Of a stretch of 64,000 nucleotides of DNA, positions 1-7,828 are shown piece by piece; within the stretch, counting starts at the first letter, position 1; each line of letters begins with the position of its first letter. Both the position numbers and the translations under genes were made by a program. Source of the DNA: Lactobacillus crispatus (lineage in GTDB: Bacteria > Bacillota > Bacilli > Lactobacillales > Lactobacillaceae); contig NZ_CP072197.1 of assembly GCF_018987235.1 (NCBI RefSeq), positions 62,001-126,000 of the forward strand, given 5' to 3'. The notes below the pieces were generated by a model. The model saw only the letters and a list, made by a program, of their open reading frames with translations, did not search any database and was not told where the DNA came from.

Positions 1-1
1 C

Positions 2-847
2 AACTTTGGTGCTGTTATTGCCGCATTTTTCCCGTTCTTGTTAACTAGTTTGGGTGTTGCTAATACTGCTAAAAAGGGTGTGGTACCACAATCAGTAATT
101 ATTTCATTTTATGTTGGTGCTGCCGTTTTAGTCATTACATCATTGTTCACGATATTCAGAGTACATGAATATGATCCAGAAACCTACGCTCGTTATCATG
201 GAATTAAAGAATCTGATAATCAAGAAGGCGGTGGTTGGATTGAACTGCTTAAGAAGGCGCCAAAAGTCTTCTGGCAAGTGTCATTAGTTCAGTTCTTCTG
301 CTGGATCTCTTTCCAATATCTATCAACTTACGCTACTGGTGCTATTGCACAAAATGTTTGGAATACGACCAATGCCTCCTCTGCAGGCTACCAGATTGCT
401 GGTAACTGGTTTGGTGTTTTAACTGCTGTACAATCAATTGCGGCAGTAGTTTGGTCATATGTTTTAGCGAAGGTTCCAAATAATCACCACAAGCTAGGTT
501 ACGGTATCAGTTTGCTACTAGGTGGAGTAGGATATACTTCAATCTTCTTGATTCATTCTCAGGGGTTTTTAATTCTATCCTTCATTTTAATTGGCATCAG
601 TTGGGCTGGTATGAATACTTATCCATTGACGATGGTATCTAATGCTTTATCAGGTAAACACATGGGAACATACTTAGGTTTGTTCAATTGCTCAATCTGC
701 TTACCTCAAATTGTGGCATCACTGCTCAGCTTCATGATTTTCCCAATGGTGGGTAACTCCATGCCAGCAATGATGTTGATTACTGGTATTTCAGGCTTCT
801 TAGGCGCTTTATCAGTTTTAGCAATTAAGGAAACTTACGTAAAATAG
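2..847 (+). CDS. MFS sugar:proton symporter, C-terminal part (5' end outside window)
   Basis: The reading frame is open from base 2, so the true start is upstream of the window and only about 280 C-terminal residues are seen. The protein is very hydrophobic, with several predicted membrane helices after a charged cytoplasmic loop (around EGGGWIELLKKAPK). The segment QFFCWISFQYLSTYATGAIA followed by a GNWFGVLTAVQS stretch is typical of SLC45-like bacterial sucrose/maltose symporters of the major facilitator superfamily. The substrate cannot be told from the sequence. The gene is followed by its own hairpin terminator and faces the convergent ABC operon. Confidence 0.8.
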   Translation, partial: NFGAVIAAFFPFLLTSLGVANTAKKGVVPQSVIISFYVGAAVLVITSLFTIFRVHEYDPETYARYHGIKESDNQEGGGWIELLKKAPKVFWQVSLVQFFCWISFQYLSTYATGAIAQNVWNTTNASSAGYQIAGNWFGVLTAVQSIAAVVWSYVLAKVPNNHHKLGYGISLLLGGVGYTSIFLIHSQGFLILSFILIGISWAGMNTYPLTMVSNALSGKHMGTYLGLFNCSICLPQIVASLLSFMIFPMVGNSMPAMMLITGISGFLGALSVLAIKETYVK

Positions 848-877
848 CATAATTTTTCCGATAAAAAAACAATAAAG

Positions 878-916
878 GCATCATTTGGCTTTAGATAGCC
901 AATTTGATGCTTTTTT
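878..916 (+). terminator. Rho-independent terminator of the MFS gene
   Basis: GCATCATTTGGCT and AGCCAATTTGATGC form an imperfect stem of about 13 pairs followed by six T. The rest of the 848-1254 gap holds only this and the opposing terminator at 1031-1063; no gene is visible. Confidence 0.85.
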
Positions 917-1030
917 GCGTATGCTAAATAAGCGTAGTTTGTATTTCTTTTTTATTAGGCCACGCGATACATGTAATATACTGCAGACTTGGCTTTTAAA
1001 TTTCGTTTGTCTTTTCGCCTTTATTTTTGC

Positions 1031-1063
1031 AAAAAAAAGAATCGAATCCAAATGATTCGATTC
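1031..1063 (-). terminator. Rho-independent terminator of the ABC operon
   Basis: A perfect 10-bp stem (GAATCGAATC / GATTCGATTC) with a five-base loop. On the minus strand it is followed by a run of eight T. It lies about 190 bases beyond the ATPase stop codon; nothing else is recognised in between. Confidence 0.8.
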
Positions 1064-1254
1064 CTAAAAAGATCAGTTTTTAAAAGTCAATAGCTTAACT
1101 TAATGACATTGCATTTTGAATAACTGTGGAGATTTTTTGGTATAAGTCCCTTAACGATGACCTCGGCTCTTATTATAATAAGAAAATCCGCAAATTCACA
1201 GTGTTCATATTATAGCTGTCGTTCACTCTTAACTTATAATCCTAAAATAACGTT

Positions 1255-2016
1255 CTAATCTGTGAAGTATTGCAGAATATCCTCCTCAGTTAGGCGTTTT
1301 TTGTCGTCGCCTTTGACATCAAAAACGATTCTACCATTGTTTAAAATGATAGTGCGGTTTCCGTATTTGATTGCGTCTTTTAATTGGTGAGTGATCATGA
1401 TGCAAGTCAAATGCTCTTCTTGCACAACTTTATCAGTTAGTTCAAGCAATTCGCGGCTAGTATTTGGATCTAACGCCGCAGTATGCTCATCTAGTAAGAG
1501 CAAATCAGGGCGCTTAATTGTTGCCATTAAAAAACTTAATGTTTGTCGTTGACCACCAGAAAGATTACCCACAAAAGTATTTAAGCGTTCATTTAACCCA
1601 TTAGGGAGTTGGGCCGCCTGGCGTTTAAATTCTTGCATATGTTTATCTAGGCCTCTTAAACGCAGACCGCGGTGTTCACCTCGTTTGGTTGCAAGTAATA
1701 AGTTTTCTGCAACAGTCATTCGCGGAGCTGTACCCATTTTAGGATCTTGGAATACTTGGGCAATATATTTAGCGCGTTTTACTTCAGAAAGATTGGTTAA
1801 ATCTTGGTCTTTGAGCATTATTTTTCCGCTAGTAGGAAAAATAGAGCCATTGATAATATTTAGTAGCGTTGATTTACCAGCACCGTTGGTTCCTAAAAGA
1901 GTAACAAAATCTCCATCTTCAAGTTTTAGATTAATATTTTTGAGGATTTGCTTTTCTTCATTGGTACCAGCATTAACGGTAGTGGTAATATTTTGTAAAT
2001 CAAGAATAGTACTCAT
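1255..2016 (-). CDS. ABC transporter ATP-binding protein (TrpZ-like, COG1101)
   Basis: ATPase of a three-gene import system. Walker A GTNGAGKST lies at residues 42-50, the signature LSGGQ at 152-156, Walker B LLLLDE at 172-177, and the switch histidine is in MITHQ. The full length of 253 residues suits a single nucleotide-binding domain. Its start overlaps the permease stop by 4 bases (ATGA type), so it is the last gene of a translationally coupled operon. The family partners a COG2984 binding protein and a COG4120 permease; in Firmicutes these are predicted to take up tryptophan or other aromatic compounds. The substrate is inferred by family only. Confidence 0.88.
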   Translation of the reverse strand: MSTILDLQNITTTVNAGTNEEKQILKNINLKLEDGDFVTLLGTNGAGKSTLLNIINGSIFPTSGKIMLKDQDLTNLSEVKRAKYIAQVFQDPKMGTAPRMTVAENLLLATKRGEHRGLRLRGLDKHMQEFKRQAAQLPNGLNERLNTFVGNLSGGQRQTLSFLMATIKRPDLLLLDEHTAALDPNTSRELLELTDKVVQEEHLTCIMITHQLKDAIKYGNRTIILNNGRIVFDVKGDDKKRLTEEDILQYFTD

Positions 2017-2909
2017 GGTTTTTCAACGCCTTTCTTTAATAATTTACGAGTGCGAAATTTTTGTTCAAATAAAGGTAACATCATACAAATAGCAAGAATA
2101 ATAGCGGAAATCAATTTAAAGTCGTTGGTACTAAAGCCAAGTTGGAGGACTAGGAGTAAGATAAGGCGATAAATAATACTACCGATAACAACTGCTACCA
2201 AGCGGGCAGTTAAACTTAAATTGCCGTAAACGACTTCACCAATAATGATGGCAGCTAGTCCGATAACCATAGTACCGATACCCATATTGACGTCGGCGTA
2301 GCCACCATTTTGGGCTAAAAGGCCGCCAGCTAAGCCAATCAAGCCATTAGAGAGCATTAGACCTAAGATTTTCATATTATCGGTATTAATGCCAAGTGAT
2401 TGAGCCATTTTTTCGTTGTCACCAGTGGCAATAAAGGCTTGACCAAGATCAGTATCAAGGAAAACTGCTAGCAAAACGATGACGATAATGGCAATGATCA
2501 AACCAACAACAATAGTAGGAAAATTGATCGGTAATTTTTGTAAAAGCTGACCGTTTAGTAAAGTATTTTTGTTAAGTAAACCTACATTAGCCTTGCCTAG
2601 AATTCTAAGATTAACTGAGTAGACACTGGTCATCGTTAAAATACCAGCTAAAAGAACAGGGATTTTTCCTTTAGTATACAGTAAGCCGGTGACTAAGCCA
2701 GTGACCATGCCAGCGAAGAAGGAAAGAATGGTAGCTGCTAAAGGATTGACGCCATGAACTAACGCACTAACACAAATTGCGGCACCGAAGGGGAAGGTTC
2801 CTTCAACAGTCATGTCTGGGAAATTCAAAATTCTAAAAGTTAGGTAGAGGCCTAAGGCTAAAATACCCCAGAGTAAGCCTTGGCCAATAGAAGAAGTAAT
2901 TAAGCTCAT
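2013..2909 (-). CDS. ABC transporter permease (TrpY-like, COG4120)
   Basis: A 298-residue integral membrane protein with about eight hydrophobic segments, of the branched-chain-amino-acid-permease-like fold (it opens ITSSIGQGLLWGILALGLYL and contains repeated Gly-rich helices). It should form the membrane channel for the neighbouring binding protein and ATPase. It overlaps the upstream binding-protein gene by 4 bases and the downstream ATPase gene by 4 bases, a strong sign of one operon. No damage is seen. Confidence 0.87.
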   Translation of the reverse strand: MSLITSSIGQGLLWGILALGLYLTFRILNFPDMTVEGTFPFGAAICVSALVHGVNPLAATILSFFAGMVTGLVTGLLYTKGKIPVLLAGILTMTSVYSVNLRILGKANVGLLNKNTLLNGQLLQKLPINFPTIVVGLIIAIIVIVLLAVFLDTDLGQAFIATGDNEKMAQSLGINTDNMKILGLMLSNGLIGLAGGLLAQNGGYADVNMGIGTMVIGLAAIIIGEVVYGNLSLTARLVAVVIGSIIYRLILLLVLQLGFSTNDFKLISAIILAICMMLPLFEQKFRTRKLLKKGVEKP

Positions 2910-3898
2910 TTGATAATTCGTCCTTTCTTTTGGGCAGCTTGAATTACACTGTTAGGAATAGTGATGTTTAATTCACGAGCTATTTTTTCATTGATTACTG
3001 TTTCATAATGGGTTACGCGCTTGACGGGAAGAGTAGCAGGGTTTTTACCATGTAAAATTTGTCCTGCCATTTTTCCAGTTAAGATTCCCATGTCGAATTG
3101 ACTGACACACCTGGTAGCGAGACCACCACTTTTAACCATAGTATCGGCAGCAGGAAAAACTGGGATCTTGGCACTGTTAGTAGCCTTTAATAAGGTGGCA
3201 ATTCCACTAGCTACAGTATTGTCGGTTGGGACATAAACTGCTTGAACCTTGCCTACCATGGTTTGGGCAACTTGTTCGATATCATTGGTTGAAGTGATAG
3301 TGTAAGGGATAACTTTAAGTCCTTTTGCTTCAGCTAGTCGTCTGAATTCACGGTACTCTGATGCTGATGAATCATCACTTGAGGTGTAAATGACACCGAT
3401 GTTTTTGGCTTTAGGTAGAATTTCTTGCATTAAGGCCAGCTGGCTGGCGATTGGCTGGCGGTCCTGGACACCGGTAATTTTACCGCCAGGATGTGTTAGA
3501 CTTTTTACTAAATGAGCTCCAAGAGGATCGCTGACCGCGCCCATAACTACAGGGATGTTGCCAGAAGTATTAGCTAGAGATTGGACAGCAGGAGTGGCAA
3601 TTCCAATAGTTACAGTTGCGTTTTCCTGGCTAAAGCGATCGCTCATTGATTTCAGATTACTTTGATCACCTTGGGCATTTTGAAAATCAATTTTAAGATT
3701 TTTTCCTTCGATATATCCTTCATCTTTGAGTCCTTGAATAATGCCTCGATGGATCTGATCTAGAGCGGGGTGGCTCATTGTTTGCAAGATACCGATAGTT
3801 GGCGTTTTCTTTTCCGCATTTTTCTTATTTACTTCACTGACAAATGCAACTGCCAGAAAAGCAAAAAGAGCAATAATTGTTCCGATTAACCTTTTCAT
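2906..3898 (-). CDS. ABC transporter substrate-binding protein (TrpX-like, COG2984)
   Basis: A 330-residue extracytoplasmic solute-binding protein. The N-terminus (MKRLIGTIIALFAFLAVAF) is a signal or anchor helix without a lipobox cysteine, so it may be membrane-tethered. The body starts PTIGILQTMSHPALD and includes IPVVMGAVSDPLGA, characteristic of the ABC_sub_bind family. It is the first gene of the operon. Its ATG has a good GGAG site, which lies just after two tandem terminators, so transcription into the operon is probably controlled by attenuation. Tryptophan or an aromatic analogue is the family-based guess for the ligand. Confidence 0.88.
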   Translation of the reverse strand: MKRLIGTIIALFAFLAVAFVSEVNKKNAEKKTPTIGILQTMSHPALDQIHRGIIQGLKDEGYIEGKNLKIDFQNAQGDQSNLKSMSDRFSQENATVTIGIATPAVQSLANTSGNIPVVMGAVSDPLGAHLVKSLTHPGGKITGVQDRQPIASQLALMQEILPKAKNIGVIYTSSDDSSASEYREFRRLAEAKGLKVIPYTITSTNDIEQVAQTMVGKVQAVYVPTDNTVASGIATLLKATNSAKIPVFPAADTMVKSGGLATRCVSQFDMGILTGKMAGQILHGKNPATLPVKRVTHYETVINEKIARELNITIPNSVIQAAQKKGRIIK

Positions 3899-3916
3899 TC
3901 TTTTTCTCCTTCAAAC

Positions 3917-3948
3917 AAAAAAGGCACTTCCTTTTTTCGGGAAATGCC
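3917..3948 (-). terminator. Second attenuator terminator in ABC operon leader
   Basis: On the minus strand GGCATTTCC and GGAAGTGCC form a 9-pair stem around CGAAAAAA, followed by six T, ending about 19 bases before the start codon of the binding-protein gene. Its position between promoter and first gene makes it an attenuator. Confidence 0.82.
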
Positions 3949-3950
3949 TA

Positions 3951-3982
3951 AAACAAAACCCGCACGTTATTTTCCGTGCGGG
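3951..3982 (-). terminator. First attenuator terminator in ABC operon leader
   Basis: A GC-rich minus-strand stem, CCCGCACG against CGTGCGGG, followed by TTTTGTTT. It lies directly upstream of the second terminator, so the leader carries two terminators in series. Confidence 0.8.
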
Positions 3983-3993
3983 CAATATTTCTT

Positions 3994-4116
3994 GAAGATT
4001 TTACCAGCACAGATACGATCTTAATGAGTCGCATCTGTACTTCACGAACAGAAACAACTCTAGTGCTGGAATTGCCAACGATTGATTGCTGTAAATTTAA
4101 TCATGATAAAATCTTC
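3994..4116 (-). ncRNA. Structured 5' leader RNA (candidate attenuator) of the ABC operon
   Basis: Three stacked helices can be drawn on the minus strand. P1 pairs 4107-4116 (GAAGATTTTA) with 3994-4003, ten perfect pairs. P2 pairs 4063-4069 (CCAGCAC) with 4004-4010. P3 pairs 4029-4038 (ACAGATGCGA) with 4009-4018. The 5' strand of P1 sits between the ribosome binding site and ATG of a leader peptide, and the 5' strand of P2 includes the peptide's last sense codons. Translation of the peptide would therefore compete with folding. I find no T-box consensus (no AGGGTGG-type motif) and do not recognise a named riboswitch. Confidence 0.6.
4060..4104 (-). CDS. Candidate leader peptide (14 aa, uORF)
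   Basis: ATG with an upstream AAAGGA site encodes MIKFTAINRWQFQH and stops at TAG. It starts about 30 bases after the predicted transcription start and lies wholly inside the structured leader of the TrpX-like operon. It contains one Trp codon (residue 10). Both its initiation region and its stop region are strands of leader helices. The role is inferred: a regulatory uORF whose translation senses an amino acid or ribosome stalling. Confidence 0.5.
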   Translation of the reverse strand: MIKFTAINRWQFQH

Positions 4117-4140
4117 CTTTCGTTCAAATTTGTTAGCTAA

Positions 4141-4169
4141 ATTTTAAGTAATTATGAGAAAGATGTCAA
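4141..4169 (-). promoter_or_regulatory. Sigma-A promoter of the ABC operon
   Basis: On the minus strand TTGACA (4164-4169), a 17-base spacer and TAAAAT (4141-4146). Transcription should start near 4134, about 30 bases before the leader peptide. Confidence 0.75.
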
Positions 4170-4235
4170 ATGATTTTTTTATTAACCATGCTATAATAAT
4201 TATTCTAACAATCATCATAGAAAGAAGGGACCAGA

Positions 4236-4943
4236 TTGCGTTACAAACAAATTATTTTTGATGTAGATGACACAATTATCGATTTTGCGGCAACTGAAGA
4301 TTTTGCTTTACATAGCTTGTTTAACGCTCATCACTGGCCTTTATCTGCGGAATTGCAGCGGCAGTACCATTCTTATAATCAAGGACTTTGGCGCCGGCTT
4401 GAACAAGGTGAACTAACTTATGAAGAGTTAAGTGAAATGACTTTCCATGATTTCATTTTGGATCATTTTGGTATTGAGATTGATGGCAAGAAGGCAATGG
4501 ATGAATATCGTTCATACTTTGGCGAAGCACACCAATTATTGCCAGGGGTTGAGGACACCTTGATTTTTGCTAAAAAGCAGGGCTATAAGCTGACCGTTTT
4601 GAGCAATGGTGAAAAATTCATGCAAAATCACCGGTTGGAGCTTGCTGGTGTGAAAAAATATTTTGACCTAATTGTTACGTCAGAAGAAGCCCACTATTCT
4701 AAGCCTAACCCACATGCTTTTGATTATTTCTTCAGTCGTACGGAAATTGGTCCGAGTGAGACTGTCTTTTTTGGGGACGGCCTACAATCTGATATTTTAG
4801 GTGCAGAAAAATATGGCTTTGATAGTATTTGGTACAATCATCGCCATCGAAAAAATACTTTGAATTTGCATCCAATTTTTGAGGTAGAAACCTATCCAGA
4901 ACTTGTTAAATTAATGCAGAATGATTTTGAGAAGAAGTACTAA
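4236..4943 (+). CDS. HAD-family hydrolase, YjjG/YfnB type (noncanonical nucleotidase-like)
   Basis: A 235-residue HAD phosphatase. Motif I DVDDT includes nucleophile Asp9 and Asp11. Motif II is the LSNG stretch, the motif III lysine is in SKPNP, and motif IV is FFGDGLQSD. The cap domain is helical (subclass I). Length and order match YjjG-type pyrimidine 5'-nucleotidases that hydrolyse noncanonical nucleotides; exact substrate is inferred. It starts at TTG with AGAAGGGA upstream; a TATAAT at 4192-4197 is a plausible -10. Its stop codon overlaps the stop of the convergent corA gene by 4 bases. Confidence 0.85.
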   Translation: MRYKQIIFDVDDTIIDFAATEDFALHSLFNAHHWPLSAELQRQYHSYNQGLWRRLEQGELTYEELSEMTFHDFILDHFGIEIDGKKAMDEYRSYFGEAHQLLPGVEDTLIFAKKQGYKLTVLSNGEKFMQNHRLELAGVKKYFDLIVTSEEAHYSKPNPHAFDYFFSRTEIGPSETVFFGDGLQSDILGAEKYGFDSIWYNHRHRKNTLNLHPIFEVETYPELVKLMQNDFEKKY

Positions 4944-5770
4944 TCATTATACTTTTTGCTCTTCAAGAAGATGCCCCAACCAATAGTTAATAAGCTGGCA
5001 AAAATTATTAAAATCCAAAAGCCGTTTTCATTTTCTTTACCTGGTAAGCCGCCGACATTCATGCCCCAAATGCCACTGATTAAAGCGGGAAGAGCAATTA
5101 CCAGGGCAGCTGAATCTAAATATTTCATTAAATGGTTCAAGTGACTGTCCATCATGGCGGTAAAGAGGCCGCTAATGGAATCGAGCAAGTCAGTATAAAC
5201 ATGAATCATTTTGGTAATTCGTTTTTGCTTGGTCATGATACTTTTGACGCGGGCTTGATTTGCTAGCTTGTTTTCTACTAAATAATTGCCAAATTCTTCT
5301 AGACTAGGTGTTTGATCATCTAAGGTATGCTTTAAGTAAACTAGCTGGCGAGTTAAATCTGTTACTTTTTTTAATTCTTTGGTCTTAGTTGTCTTTCTAG
5401 CAGCTTGATCTAAACGATCAATTTCTTGTTTGATGGTTACTAATTCTGACCGAATGTGTTTAATTTGAATACACAAGCTTTGGAAAATAGTTTCAATAAT
5501 ATTTTCTTGTGGCTTTAATTCTGAGCAGCTTGCTGTTGTACCAATAAAAAGATGATTTTCGTCAAAGATAGTGAAAACTGGAATTAATTTTTGTTCAATA
5601 GGTAAGTCAGCGCTTAATAGATCAAAGCTGACTAGTAGGTGACCATTTTTTAGTTTATTAGAATCAATAGGGATAAAACGAGCAACCTCAATCGAGGAAT
5701 TAGGGTAAGTGAAAATTGTAGGATCTAGATCCCATTTTTTGATTAAATGATCGATATCGTTTTGCGTCAA
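4940..5770 (-). CDS. CorA-like magnesium/cobalt transporter, 5' end cut off by IS
   Basis: The C-terminus has the GMN signature (GIWGMNVGG) between two membrane helices, after a long coiled helical domain, as in CorA Mg2+ channels of about 290-320 residues. The open frame now begins at a TTG at 5768-5770 without a convincing ribosome binding site. Reading further upstream, the frame stays open to the IS boundary at 5797 and continues beyond the IS at 6763-6783, where a good GGTGA site and ATG occur. The native protein therefore began about 13 residues earlier, and an IS982 element now separates the gene from its own promoter, ribosome binding site and first codons. Residual expression from the TTG or from the IS is possible. 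Confidence 0.85.
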   Translation of the reverse strand: MTQNDIDHLIKKWDLDPTIFTYPNSSIEVARFIPIDSNKLKNGHLLVSFDLLSADLPIEQKLIPVFTIFDENHLFIGTTASCSELKPQENIIETIFQSLCIQIKHIRSELVTIKQEIDRLDQAARKTTKTKELKKVTDLTRQLVYLKHTLDDQTPSLEEFGNYLVENKLANQARVKSIMTKQKRITKMIHVYTDLLDSISGLFTAMMDSHLNHLMKYLDSAALVIALPALISGIWGMNVGGLPGKENENGFWILIIFASLLTIGWGIFLKSKKYND

Positions 5771-5797
5771 TTGATCTTTTAAAATTATATTCTGACT

Positions 5798-6762
5798 ACG
5801 CGTGGTGCTAGTTAAATCGTTTTAGTTAATAAAAAAATCCAATCTTGTTAGACTCGACTTGTAAATAGTAATAATAGAAAAGAGTCTGATCTGATTGAAC
5901 TGCCTTAAGCTTAAGCGTTTTAGCCACCATTTACAAGTTAGTTTTAAAGATTTAGTGATAATTTGTCGGCACTGGTATCGTTTGTATGCACCGGCTGAGT
6001 TTACTCATCGGCGAAATATTGATCAAATTAAAACTACGGACAGTCTGATTTTGGCTTTACTTATCTGGCAAGCTAAGACAGGAATTGAATCACAAAGAAG
6101 ATTCTGTGAATGTTTCAATTGTTTATCACACTCACGTTTTAATCGGCGTTCACGTCAGCTATTGCAATTGATTTATCAGATACGGCAAGAAATGAATAAA
6201 AAGGTTGACCTGAATGGACATTTCTTGATCATTGACAGCTTTCCGGTACCTGTTTGCCAACCAATTCGCAACTATCGTGCTAAAATTTTTCGCGGTTATG
6301 CCAACATTGGTTATAAGGCCACCAAGAAAATTTACTTCTATGGTTTCAAAGTTCATGCCATTGTTAGCGATGACGGTTACATTCTTGATTATGTCGTAAC
6401 AAAAGCATCAGTTCATGATGCCAAGGAGACAGTTGAACTGATGGAAAATGCACATCCATCTAATTACTATCTTCTTGGCGACGAAGGCTATTTAGGCAAA
6501 GAACTGCATCAACAGCTAAAACAAATGGGTTATGAACTTTGGACACCATATCGTAAAAATATGACAGGAGCTAAAAAGCACAATGATCATCAATTGATGG
6601 CTATTCGCAGAACAATTGAAAGCGACTTTTCGCTTCTGACCTATTACAATGCCGAGAACAATCGAGCACGTAGTCTGATAGGCTTTCAAAGCCGGTTGGA
6701 AATTGCAATTTTAGCTTATAATTTGGCTTATTGTCTAGAAAGATTTAACTAGCACCACGCGT
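5798..6762 (+). mobile_element. IS982-family insertion sequence, copy 1 (965 bp)
   Basis: Inverted ends begin ACGCGTGGTGCTAGTTAAAT on both sides. The element encodes one transposase and is flanked by a 9-bp target duplication ATTCTGACT (5789-5797 and 6763-6771). The duplicated bases are three codons of corA (Ser-Gln-Asn). A second copy of the same length lies at 38724-39688; the two differ at only a few positions near the ends, for example 5' of the transposase and in the right inverted repeat. The insertion appears recent. Confidence 0.93.
5895..6752 (+). CDS. IS982-family DDE transposase
   Basis: 285 residues filling most of the IS. The core has the IDSFPVPVC segment (first catalytic Asp), then KIYFYGFKVH, LGDEGYLGKEL (second Asp) and the RRTIES region (Glu), the DDE arrangement of the IS982 family. 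It starts at TTG; no stronger start is visible. The frame is intact, so the element may still be active. Confidence 0.92.
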   Translation: MNCLKLKRFSHHLQVSFKDLVIICRHWYRLYAPAEFTHRRNIDQIKTTDSLILALLIWQAKTGIESQRRFCECFNCLSHSRFNRRSRQLLQLIYQIRQEMNKKVDLNGHFLIIDSFPVPVCQPIRNYRAKIFRGYANIGYKATKKIYFYGFKVHAIVSDDGYILDYVVTKASVHDAKETVELMENAHPSNYYLLGDEGYLGKELHQQLKQMGYELWTPYRKNMTGAKKHNDHQLMAIRRTIESDFSLLTYYNAENNRARSLIGFQSRLEIAILAYNLAYCLERFN

Positions 6763-6783
6763 ATTCTGACTATTAGTAAGCAT
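6763..6783 (-). pseudogene. Detached start of corA (codons 1-7)
   Basis: On the minus strand AGAGGTGA precedes ATG at 6783, followed by codons for MLTNSQN. If the IS and one target duplicate are removed, this frame runs directly into the corA frame at 5788 and below. The native promoter region of corA must therefore lie in 6784-6898, shared divergently with the aldo/keto reductase gene. Confidence 0.8.
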
Positions 6784-6898
6784 ATTTGTTCACCTCTGTT
6801 TCTTTTTTAGTTTAAGATTAACATGTAATGTTTTTTAGACTGAATTAAGTTGACTTGAAAATATGTTTTTTTAACAAAAAATATAGAAAGGTGAGAAT

Positions 6899-7756
6899 AT
6901 GGAATTACATTCACTTACTGATACTTATACCCTAAATAATGGTGTAGAGATCCCTGTAATTGGCTTTGGTACTTGGCAAACACCAAGTGGAGAAGTTGCA
7001 AGAGAATCTGTTGAAGCCGCACTTGAGGCGGGATACCGTCACATTGATACTGCAGCAGCTTACGGCAATGAAGAAAGTGTTGGCGAAGCAATTAAACGTA
7101 GCGGCGTTAACCGCCATGAATTATTTGTAACTACTAAATTGTGGAATTCCGATCATGGTTATGACAAGACTAAAAAGGCAATTGATACTAGTCTAGAAAA
7201 ATTAGATTTAGACTACCTTGATCTTTATTTAATTCACTGGCCAAATCCTGCCAATATGCGTGACCATTGGGCAGAATTAAATGCTGAAAGCTGGCAAGCA
7301 ATGGAAGAAGCAGTGAAGGCTGGCAAGATTCGCGCAATTGGTGTATCCAACTTTAGAAAGCATCACCTGGATGAATTAATGAAGACTGCTGAGATTAAGC
7401 CGGTAGTTAACCAAAGTTACTTGAATCCGAGTGATTTGCAACCGGAAGTAACGGCCGCAAGCAAGGAATATGATTTGCTTAATGAGGCTTACAGTCCTTT
7501 GGGTACAGGTGGTTTATTAGGCAATGAGGTAGTTAATGCAGTTGCTGAAAACTATGGTAAGTCACCAGCCCAAATCTTGATTCGCTGGTCCTTACAACAT
7601 GGCTTTTTGCCATTGCCTAAGTCAGTACACCCTAAGTATATTGCGGCTAATGCGGATGTCTTTGACTTTGAGATTAGTCCAGAAGATATGGAGAAGCTTG
7701 ATGGTTTACATGGGGCAAGTAAGTTGGCTAATGATCCGGATCAGGTAGATTTTTAA
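6899..7756 (+). CDS. Aldo/keto reductase (2,5-diketo-D-gluconate reductase type)
   Basis: A 285-residue NADPH-dependent oxidoreductase with the AKR tetrad Asp50 and Tyr55 (DTAAAYGNE), Lys80 (TTKLW) and His113 (LIHWP). The NADPH-binding PLPKSVHP segment lies near residue 240. It reduces aldehydes or ketones; the physiological substrate is unknown. ATG is preceded by AAAGGTGAG. It stands alone between the disrupted corA and the TetM-like gene and is followed by a terminator. Confidence 0.9.
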   Translation: MELHSLTDTYTLNNGVEIPVIGFGTWQTPSGEVARESVEAALEAGYRHIDTAAAYGNEESVGEAIKRSGVNRHELFVTTKLWNSDHGYDKTKKAIDTSLEKLDLDYLDLYLIHWPNPANMRDHWAELNAESWQAMEEAVKAGKIRAIGVSNFRKHHLDELMKTAEIKPVVNQSYLNPSDLQPEVTAASKEYDLLNEAYSPLGTGGLLGNEVVNAVAENYGKSPAQILIRWSLQHGFLPLPKSVHPKYIAANADVFDFEISPEDMEKLDGLHGASKLANDPDQVDF

Positions 7757-7782
7757 AGTTAAGAAAATTGAATTATCACAAG

Positions 7783-7816
7783 AAGTATCTTATTTTTGAA
7801 GTAAGATACTTTTTTA
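7783..7816 (+). terminator. Rho-independent terminator after the aldo/keto reductase
   Basis: AAGTATCTTA and TAAGATACTT make a perfect 10-pair stem followed by six T. It ends only a few bases before the ribosome binding site of the next gene. Confidence 0.82.
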
Positions 7817-7828
7817 TTAGGTGAAAAA

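Noticed and set aside
3994..4116. Trp T-box in front of the ABC operon
   Set aside because: No T-box bulge sequence and no stem I-type specifier structure; the leader instead has a short translated ORF.
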